Assembly: GCA_035629775.1 (NCBI GenBank) | Contig: DASPHG010000014.1 | Coordinates: 1 to 5,337 of the forward strand | Length of the DNA stretch: 5,337 nucleotides | Origin: DASPHG01 sp035629775 | GTDB taxonomy: Bacteria > Actinomycetota > Thermoleophilia > Solirubrobacterales > Thermoleophilaceae | Direction: 5' to 3' | In this document: positions 1 to 4,299 of the stretch, in pieces | Layout of the letters: each line of letters opens with the position of its first letter | How positions within the stretch are numbered: the stretch's first letter is position 1 | Position numbers and translations under genes: made by a program | Notes under the pieces: generated by a model | What the model saw: only the letters and a program-made list of their open reading frames with translations | Databases searched by the model: none | What the model was told of the DNA's origin: nothing

Positions 1-965
1 TCGGCCAGCTCGCGGAACGCGAGGCGCGTGCGGGCGACGTCGTCGGGGTGCGTGATCGCGATCGGGCCGAGCTGCAGGAGCTCCGCGCGCGAGTGCCCGA
101 CCGTGGCGCAGTACGCGTCGTTGACCTGCAGGAAGCGACCCGCGGGGTCGATGAGCGAGATCCCGATCGGCGCCTGCTCGAAGGTCACGCGGAAGCGCTC
201 CTCGCTCTCACGCAGCGCGGCCTCGGCGGCGCGCTCGTGCGTCATGTCGCGCGCGATCGTCGCGTAGAAGTCCGTTTCGCCGCCCGCGGTCTTGCGCGCG
301 ACGATCACCTGCGAGACCGGGATCTCGTGCCCGTCGCGGTGCAGCCGCGCGAGATCGCCGCGCCACACGCCGTCGCGGCGCGCCGCCGTGAGCGCCTCGC
401 CCAGCACGCGGCGGCGCGCCCACGCGGGCGAGAAGTCGCCGATCCGGCGCCCCGCGAGCTCCTCGTCGAGGCCGATGCCCACCATCCGGCGGCCGGCCGG
501 GTTGACGTAGACGACGTTGTTGTCGCGGTCGGCGATCGAGACCCAGTCCGAGGTCGCCTCCAGAACGGCGCCGTAGCGGCGCTCGGTCGCTCGCGCCCGA
601 GCGAGCGCTCCGAGGTCCTGGTAGACCACGAGCAGGCCGTCGCCCAGACGCGAGGCCGAGACCTCGAAGCGCGAGGAGAACTCGTCGCCCCCCGCGCCCA
701 GCTCGACGTGGGTGCGCAGCGCGACGCCGTCCTCGACGACGGCGACGAAGCTCGCGAACAGCTCGGGCGGCAACGCGGGCAGCGTCTCGAGCACGCGCCG
801 CCCGACGAGCTCCACGGACGGCACGCGCGCGACCGTGCCCGCGACGCGGTTTGCGTACTCGAAGACGAAGTCGACGACGCGACCTGCCGCGTCACGGACG
901 GCCACGACCGCGACCATCGCCTCGGGGAGCTCGTCCAGCGCCGCGAGCGAGCGGGCGATCTCCAT
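1..965 (-). CDS. Multi-PAS sensor/signalling protein, C-terminus outside window
   Basis: This reading frame has no stop through to the left edge, giving 321 N-terminal residues. I see three PAS-type modules. The first, at about 10-120, is divergent (MVAVVAVRDAAGRVVDF, FEYANRVAG). The second, at about 128-246, is a clear PAS plus PAC (YGAVLEATSDWVSIADRD, VVYVNPAGRRMVGI, then HRDGHEIPVS and FYATIARDMTHER). The third starts near 253 (SEERFRVTFEQAPIGISLID, VNDAYCATVGHSRAEL, THPDDVARTR) and is cut. No signal peptide or membrane segment is visible, so the protein is probably cytoplasmic. The output domain lies outside the window. PAS chains of this kind usually end in GGDEF/EAL or histidine-kinase domains, and the HD-GYP neighbour makes a cyclic-di-GMP output attractive, but this is inference. 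The start is ATG at 965, 21 bases after the HD-GYP stop, which is itself an in-frame TGA and so limits any upstream extension. A weak AGGT lies 12 bases before it. Co-transcription with the HD-GYP gene is likely. Confidence 0.9.
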   Translation of the reverse strand, partial: MEIARSLAALDELPEAMVAVVAVRDAAGRVVDFVFEYANRVAGTVARVPSVELVGRRVLETLPALPPELFASFVAVVEDGVALRTHVELGAGGDEFSSRFEVSASRLGDGLLVVYQDLGALARARATERRYGAVLEATSDWVSIADRDNNVVYVNPAGRRMVGIGLDEELAGRRIGDFSPAWARRRVLGEALTAARRDGVWRGDLARLHRDGHEIPVSQVIVARKTAGGETDFYATIARDMTHERAAEAALRESEERFRVTFEQAPIGISLIDPAGRFLQVNDAYCATVGHSRAELLQLGPIAITHPDDVARTRLAFRELA

Positions 966-986
966 GGTGCGATGTCTACCTGACGC

Positions 987-2459
987 TCAGAGCGGCTGCT
1001 GGACCTGGTCTGAGGACAGCGCGCCCGCGCCGCCGATCTTGCTCGCGCCGCCGGAGCCCCCGTAGGACGCCATCTCCAGGAACTCCGCCGCGGTCGCCGG
1101 TGCCGGGCGGGTGAGCACGACGACGGCCGCTTCGACGACCGCCGGATCGAACTGCGTGCCGGCGCACCGGCGCAGCTCCGCGATGGCCTCCTCGGGCGAC
1201 TGGGCGCGTCGATAGGAGCGCGTCGTCGTGATCGCGCTGAAGGTGTCCGCCACCGCGACGATGCGCGCCGCGCGCGGAACGTCCTCGCCCGCGGTCCCGT
1301 CCGGGTAGCCCTTGCCGTCCCAGCGCTCGTGCGAGGCGCGCACGATGACCCCGACGTCGGTCATGGAGCCGCCGACCTTGTCGAGCATCTCCTGGCCGTA
1401 CACGGTGTGCTGCTTCATGATCGCCCACTCCTCGTCGTCGAGCGGGCCGGCCTTGTTGATGATCGACTTCGGGACGCCGATCTTGCCCACGTCATGCAGG
1501 AGCGCGCCGAACTCGACGAGCCGGCGCTCGTCCTCGTCGAGCCCCATCTCGTCGGCGATCTGCAGCGCCAGGGCGATGACGCCGTAGCTGTGCTCGCCGG
1601 TGTAGGCGTCGTCGTCGCTGATGACATCTCCGAGCAGCAGCGCCGTGCCGCGGTAGGCCTTGCTGAGCTCGATCGCCTGATCGATCCGCGCACTGCGCTC
1701 ACGGGCGAAGATCGCCAGCAGCGCGACGAGCGGCAGCACGAGCAGGAAGGCCAGCGGCTCGTCCTGCGCCGTGAGCGCCGCCAGCAGTCCGATCGGGGTC
1801 AGCAGGATGTCCACGAGGAAGACGAGGCCCATCAGGCGAAGCTGCAGGCGCGGCGGCACGCCGAGCACGAGCCATTCGCGCGCCATGCCCGCTGCGGTGT
1901 CGCCGATGAACTGACTGGCGAGCGCGAGGAGGTAGACCGGCCAGTGCTCCCAGGCGGGGGCGTCGATGCCGGCGACGGTGAGGATGACCGCGGGACCCAT
2001 CGCGAACCATCCGTTTCCGATCGCGATGAGCGCGTGGCGCGCCGCGCTCCCGCCGCGCGCGGCCTCGACGACGCGGCTCAGCACGAGCCCGACGACCACG
2101 ATGAGCGGCGCCCACGCCGGATCGGCGAGAAACAGGATCGGCACGAACACGAGTTGCAGCGGCGTCACGAAGCCCGCGCCCACGTCGAACTCGACGCGCG
2201 ACGCGATGGCGATCGCCACGACGAACGCCAGCGTCAGCTCCCAGCCTGGCGCCGGCGCGTCCGCCACCAGCGTCAACGCGACCGCGAGGAGCACGAACGC
2301 GACCGCCGAACCGGCCTCCACGATCACCTCGCGGCGGGCGGCCGGGCCGCGGGGCGGTTCGTAGCGGTCGGCCATCAGGCGCTCGGCGGCGCCGCTCAGT
2401 CGCGGCTTCACGGCACGGCCGAGCCGCGACGTCGCCGGCCTGTCCTCGCCCACGCTCAC
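987..2459 (-). CDS. Membrane-anchored HD-GYP domain protein, probable cyclic-di-GMP phosphodiesterase
   Basis: The protein has 490 residues. Residues 1-45 are polar and Arg-rich. Residues about 47-252 contain roughly six to eight hydrophobic segments (e.g. SAVAFVLLAVALTLV, LIVVVGLVLSRVV, FLLVLPLVALLAIFA), forming an integral membrane sensor region I cannot assign to a named family. A short linker leads to an HD-GYP domain at about 268-450. Its motifs are TGEH (287-290), HDVGKIGVP (322-330), H351, SHERWDGKGYPDG (376-388) and ADTFSAITTTRSYR (404-417). HD-GYP proteins hydrolyse cyclic-di-GMP at a metal site formed by these His and Asp residues. The HD pair, H290, H351, H377 and D405 are all present. 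Two positions differ from the textbook motif: S376 replaces the first His of HHE, and S408 replaces the Asp of DAxT. The C-terminal tail is Gly/Ser-rich. The start is GTG at 2459, with AGGA at 2470-2467 seven bases upstream and an in-frame TAG just beyond. An ATG at residue 29 is a less likely alternative. It is the first gene of a probable two-gene unit with the PAS protein. Confidence 0.92.
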   Translation of the reverse strand: MSVGEDRPATSRLGRAVKPRLSGAAERLMADRYEPPRGPAARREVIVEAGSAVAFVLLAVALTLVADAPAPGWELTLAFVVAIAIASRVEFDVGAGFVTPLQLVFVPILFLADPAWAPLIVVVGLVLSRVVEAARGGSAARHALIAIGNGWFAMGPAVILTVAGIDAPAWEHWPVYLLALASQFIGDTAAGMAREWLVLGVPPRLQLRLMGLVFLVDILLTPIGLLAALTAQDEPLAFLLVLPLVALLAIFARERSARIDQAIELSKAYRGTALLLGDVISDDDAYTGEHSYGVIALALQIADEMGLDEDERRLVEFGALLHDVGKIGVPKSIINKAGPLDDEEWAIMKQHTVYGQEMLDKVGGSMTDVGVIVRASHERWDGKGYPDGTAGEDVPRAARIVAVADTFSAITTTRSYRRAQSPEEAIAELRRCAGTQFDPAVVEAAVVVLTRPAPATAAEFLEMASYGGSGGASKIGGAGALSSDQVQQPL

Positions 2460-2466
2460 CGCCGAA

Positions 2467-2470
2467 TCCT
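2467..2470 (-). promoter_or_regulatory. Ribosome binding site deciding the GTG start of the HD-GYP gene
   Basis: On the minus strand AGGA stands seven bases before GTG 2459. An in-frame TAG (2471-2469) overlaps it, so translation cannot begin further upstream. This supports GTG 2459 over the internal GTG at 2453 and the ATG 28 codons downstream. Confidence 0.5.
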
Positions 2471-2504
2471 AAACGCGGGGCGTTGTCCAAACCCTCTGGA
2501 CGCC

Positions 2505-2510
2505 AAATTA
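2505..2510 (-). promoter_or_regulatory. Candidate -10 element (TAATTT) for the HD-GYP/PAS unit
   Basis: On the minus strand TAATTT fits the actinobacterial TANNNT pattern and lies in the most AT-rich part of a GC-rich intergenic region. It would place transcription start near 2497 with a leader of roughly 38 bases. I see no convincing -35 hexamer at the usual distance, so this is a position to test rather than a firm call. The inverted repeat GTCCA (2485-2489) / TGGAC (2497-2501) lies just downstream of it and could be an operator. Confidence 0.25.
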
Positions 2511-2542
2511 GGCAATTGTCGTACGTAGTTCGAAGATGTTCA

Positions 2543-2610
2543 TGGCGATGAGGTCGTGAGGCCGACGCCACTGGGGAGCGAAGGCAGACCGCCAAGAAGG
2601 AGATCGTCCC
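2543..2610 (+). promoter_or_regulatory. Possible structured 5' leader of the secreted-protein gene
   Basis: If transcribed, this stretch can form two helices. Hairpin A pairs TGGCG (2543-2547) with CGCCA (2566-2570). It has an asymmetric internal loop (ATGA opposite GA), then GGTC (2552-2555) with GGCC (2560-2563, one G-U pair), capped by the GNRA-type tetraloop GTGA (2556-2559). Helix B pairs GGGA and CGA (2574-2577, 2579-2581, one bulged G) with TCG TCCC (2604-2610). It encloses a small GGC/GCC hairpin (2583-2585, 2591-2593) and the Shine-Dalgarno GGAG, and ends directly before the GTG start. A GNRA-capped hairpin followed by GACGCC and GCAGACCGCC loosely recalls the layout of class I cyclic-di-GMP riboswitches, but their conserved GCAAA and AAAG segments are missing. 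GCCACTG with GAAGGC also recalls part of a cobalamin riboswitch, but the rest is absent. No family is assigned. Confidence 0.3.
2599..2602 (+). promoter_or_regulatory. Ribosome binding site deciding the GTG start at 2611
   Basis: GGAG in a purine-rich context (AAGAAGGAG) lies eight bases before GTG 2611, which fixes the start of the secreted-protein gene. The site sits in the loop enclosed by the possible helix 2574-2610, so leader folding could affect its accessibility. Confidence 0.65.
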
Positions 2611-3246
2611 GTGTCCCTCAGCCGTAATTGCTTGCGTAGCGCCGTGGCCGCCCTGACCACGACCGTCGTCCTTGCCGCAGGCGCGTCCAGCGCCAGCGCG
2701 GGCGTCCTTGTCGCGTCAGCGCCGGCGTGCGACGAGCAGCCGCTCGCCAAGACCTTCCTGCCGTGGCTCGACTTCGCCGACTACACGCCCCTGGCGGGCG
2801 CCGATTTCGAGACGGGCGCCGCCGGGTGGTCGCTTGGCGGCAGCGCCGTCGCCAACGGCAACGAGCCCTACCGCGTCGGCGGCGCCAGCGACGCGAAGTC
2901 GCTCGCGCTCCCGGCCGGCGCCTCCGCCACGAGCCCGGCGATCTGCGTCGGCATCTTGCACCCGACGATCCGCTTCTTCGCCAAGCGGCGCAGCGGCGGC
3001 ATGCTCTCGCTCTCCACGCTGCGCGTCGACGTGCTGTTCGAGACGGCCGGCGGCCATGTCGCCTGGCTGCCGATCGGGCTCGTCGCGAGCGGCGGCAGCT
3101 GGCAGGCCACCAGCCCGATGCTCGTGATCGCCAACCTCCTGCCGCTCCTGCCCGGCGAGCAGACGCCGGTCAGGTTCCGCTTCACCGCCCAGGGCGCGGA
3201 CTGGTCGATCGACGACGTCTACGTCGATCCGTACGGCCGCCGCTAG
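2611..3246 (+). CDS. Secreted beta-sandwich-like protein of unknown function
   Basis: The protein has 211 residues and starts at GTG. It has a classic Sec signal peptide: basic N-region to R9, hydrophobic core of about 11-23, and likely cleavage after ASA near residue 30. It is therefore exported, with no anchor visible. The mature part resembles a single carbohydrate-binding or galactose-binding-like jelly roll: DFETGAAGWSLGG (65-77) is a typical opening strand-turn, RFFAKRR and LRVDVLFE (138-144) are internal strands, then GGSWQATSP (161-169), and VRFRFTAQG...WSIDDVYVDPYGRR closes the fold. C40 and C112 could form a disulfide. I recall similar proteins with a VDDVYVDPY-type ending occurring in Solirubrobacterales, but I cannot name a described function, and a ligand-binding role is inference from the fold pattern. 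It is transcribed divergently from the HD-GYP gene, behind a possible structured leader, and ends before a strong stem-loop. Confidence 0.88.
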   Translation: MSLSRNCLRSAVAALTTTVVLAAGASSASAGVLVASAPACDEQPLAKTFLPWLDFADYTPLAGADFETGAAGWSLGGSAVANGNEPYRVGGASDAKSLALPAGASATSPAICVGILHPTIRFFAKRRSGGMLSLSTLRVDVLFETAGGHVAWLPIGLVASGGSWQATSPMLVIANLLPLLPGEQTPVRFRFTAQGADWSIDDVYVDPYGRR

Positions 3247-3275
3247 TCACCGCGACACCACGTTCGGGCAGCTTC

Positions 3276-3302
3276 GACGGGCCGGCGCGCAGCCGGCCCG
3301 TC
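3276..3302. terminator. Perfect 11-bp GC stem-loop between convergent genes
   Basis: The arms GACGGGCCGGC (3276-3286) and GCCGGCCCGTC (3292-3302) pair perfectly around a five-base loop GCGCA. It lies 29 bases after the stop of the plus-strand secreted-protein gene and covers the TGA of the convergent minus-strand gene (3303-3301). No T-run follows on either strand, so it is not a textbook intrinsic terminator. In high-GC actinobacteria such hairpins between convergent genes often act as U-less terminators or transcript 3'-end stabilisers. Confidence 0.6.
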
Positions 3303-3684
3303 AGCTGCGCGCGCGGCGCGTGCGCTGGCGCTCCTCCTGCTTCTCCACGACGTGCGCGATGAGCTTGAGGATCTGCTCGACGCCCGTCGCCTTGGCCTGG
3401 CCGTAGGTGAAGGCCTCGCGCCAGTCGGCGATGTGCGCCTCCTTGGCCATCACGTTGAAGAACGAGCGCGGCATCTCGACGCGCACCCGGGCATCCTCGC
3501 CGATGCCCTTCGTCACGACCGGCCCCGGCAGCTCGACGCGGTACATCTGTACGTCGCCGCGGCCGCGCAGCTCGACCGCGAAGACGAGCTTCAGCGGCGC
3601 GAGCGCGGGCACCTCCGCGATGAACCGGGTCACCGCGGTCTCGATGAGGGTCTTCGCGTCCTCGGTCTTCTCGGTGGGAGGCAC
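3301..3684 (-). CDS. Small SCP2-like (sterol carrier/lipid-binding type) protein
   Basis: From the preferred start the protein has 127 residues, with no signal peptide or membrane segment, so it is cytoplasmic. The N-terminal half is alpha/beta (MPPTEKTEDAKTLIETAV, then LKLVFAVELRGRGDVQMYRVEL). The C-terminal half (about 66-112: ARVRVEMPRSFFNVMAKE, IADWREAFTYGQAKATG, LKLIAHVV) resembles the end of SCP2-type lipid-carrier domains, where an S/PRxxFxxL helix is followed by WxxAFxxGxxxxxG. The tail is basic (QEERQRTRRARS). The assignment is by pattern only. Proteins of this fold bind fatty acyl or sterol-like ligands, which would suit the acyl-CoA dehydrogenase upstream. Start: GTG 3708 would give eight more residues, but it has no Shine-Dalgarno and abuts the hairpin 3709-3730. 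GTG 3684 lies eight bases after a TANNNT box and suits a leaderless message. TTG at 3693 is also possible. The stop codon lies inside the convergent stem-loop. Confidence 0.75.
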   Translation of the reverse strand: MPPTEKTEDAKTLIETAVTRFIAEVPALAPLKLVFAVELRGRGDVQMYRVELPGPVVTKGIGEDARVRVEMPRSFFNVMAKEAHIADWREAFTYGQAKATGVEQILKLIAHVVEKQEERQRTRRARS

Positions 3685-3692
3685 GGCGGCCA

Positions 3693-3698
3693 AGACTA
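3693..3698 (-). promoter_or_regulatory. Candidate -10 box (TAGTCT) for a leaderless SCP2-like gene
   Basis: On the minus strand TAGTCT matches TANNNT and ends eight bases before GTG 3684. That spacing would put transcription start at or next to the start codon. No -35 match is visible. If the gene instead starts at GTG 3708, this box lies inside the coding region and has no meaning. Confidence 0.3.
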
Positions 3699-3708
3699 GA
3701 TGATGCAC

Positions 3709-3730
3709 GGGGCGGCCCGGCGACCGCCCC
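3709..3730 (-). terminator. GC hairpin after the calcium-binding protein gene
   Basis: GGGGCGG (3709-3715) and CCGCCCC (3724-3730) form a perfect 7-bp stem with an eight-base loop. It begins eight bases after the stop codon of the calcium-binding protein gene, and those eight bases are the palindrome GCGATCGC (3731-3738). It ends directly at the alternative GTG 3708 of the next gene. No T-run follows on the minus strand. It probably ends or attenuates the upstream transcript. Confidence 0.4.
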
Positions 3731-3738
3731 GCGATCGC

Positions 3739-4278
3739 TCAGGAGAGCGGCTTGAGCGGCCCGCCGCGGACCCCCTCGGGGCGGTAGTCGACCTTCTCGC
3801 AGTTCTTGAACTTGTACTTGCTCTTGCGCGAGCGGGCGACGTGGTAGATGTCGCGTCCCGGCCCGCAGTTGACGACGCCGCGGCCGTAGTGCACGGAGAT
3901 CACGTCGTTGCCGTTGCCGGCGTAGATCTCGTTGTGGCCGTGCGAGCCGTAGATGAAGTCCGTGCCGTTGCCACCCCACATGACGTCCTTCTGGGTGGTG
4001 GGCTGGTTGTTGGGGTCGTAGTCGCCCCAGAGGATGTCCGAGCCGTCGCCGGTGCGCAGGTCGTCGGAGCCGTGATGCCCCATGAGCTGGTCGGAGCGGT
4101 CCGTTCCGCGTTCCGTCGCCTGTCCGTCGGCCCGGAAGAGCTTGCCGTTGATCGTCGGCCAGTACTTGTGCGAGGTGCAGTTCGGGCACGGCTGGCCGGG
4201 AATGTGGTTCGCGGCGGCGGCCGAGGCCAGTGTCAGCGCTCCGAGCGCGGCGAGCGCGAGGGTGCGTGGGCGGTTCAT
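3739..4278 (-). CDS. Secreted RTX-like calcium-binding beta-roll protein
   Basis: The protein has 179 residues. Its signal peptide (basic MNRPR, hydrophobic core about 6-19) is likely cleaved in the ASAAAA/NH stretch near residue 23. A short N-terminal part carries CPNC (31-34) and an aromatic KYWPTINGKLFRADGQ segment. Degenerate nonapeptide repeats of the hemolysin type (consensus GGxGxDxUx) follow at about 57-128: GTDRSDQLM, GHHGSDDLR, TGDGSDILW, GGNGTDFIY, GSHGHNEIY, AGNGNDVIS. A loop (DYDPNNQPTTQKDVM) is inserted after the third. The Asp-rich turns would bind calcium as a parallel beta roll outside the cell. The end has two further Cys (138 in VNCGPGRD, 160 in KNCEKVDY), probably a disulfide closing the roll. 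There is no enzymatic domain and no type I secretion context, so a surface or matrix structural role is inference. ATG 4278 has an ideal AGGAGG. It starts 21 bases after the acyl-CoA dehydrogenase stop, so co-transcription is plausible although the functions look unrelated. Confidence 0.88.
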   Translation of the reverse strand: MNRPRTLALAALGALTLASAAAANHIPGQPCPNCTSHKYWPTINGKLFRADGQATERGTDRSDQLMGHHGSDDLRTGDGSDILWGDYDPNNQPTTQKDVMWGGNGTDFIYGSHGHNEIYAGNGNDVISVHYGRGVVNCGPGRDIYHVARSRKSKYKFKNCEKVDYRPEGVRGGPLKPLS

Positions 4279-4285
4279 CCGTGGA

Positions 4286-4291
4286 CCTCCT
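4286..4291 (-). promoter_or_regulatory. Strong Shine-Dalgarno for the calcium-binding protein gene
   Basis: AGGAGG on the minus strand lies seven bases before ATG 4278, inside the 21-base gap after the upstream stop codon. It is the strongest ribosome binding site in the window. This suggests efficient, independent translation of the exported protein even if it is read from the upstream gene's transcript. Confidence 0.75.
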
Positions 4292-4299
4292 GGTTCGTT

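Noticed and set aside
48..983. Plus-strand open frame of 311 codons over the PAS gene
   Set aside because: Its composition is dominated by Arg, Ala, Asp and Glu without motifs, while the opposite strand encodes three recognisable PAS modules.
2522..2527. TACGTA as a -10 element for the plus-strand gene
   Set aside because: It is itself a palindrome, has no -35 match at a usable distance, and is no better than several neighbouring AT-rich hexamers.
1329..2528. Plus-strand open frame of 399 codons opposite the HD-GYP gene
   Set aside because: Its product is almost wholly Arg/Asp/Glu/His/Gln-rich low-complexity sequence with no fold signs, and it lies antisense to a gene with clear family motifs. 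It is a GC-rich shadow frame.
2566..2593. Cobalamin riboswitch, suggested by GCCACTG followed by GAAGGC and GCAGACCGCC
   Set aside because: Only fragments of the 3' half match. The upstream conserved parts and a full B12 box are absent, and too little sequence is available for the whole aptamer.
2508..2750. Minus-strand 80-codon frame across the divergent region
   Set aside because: It overlaps the start and signal peptide of the plus-strand secreted-protein gene and has no convincing ribosome binding site or family pattern.
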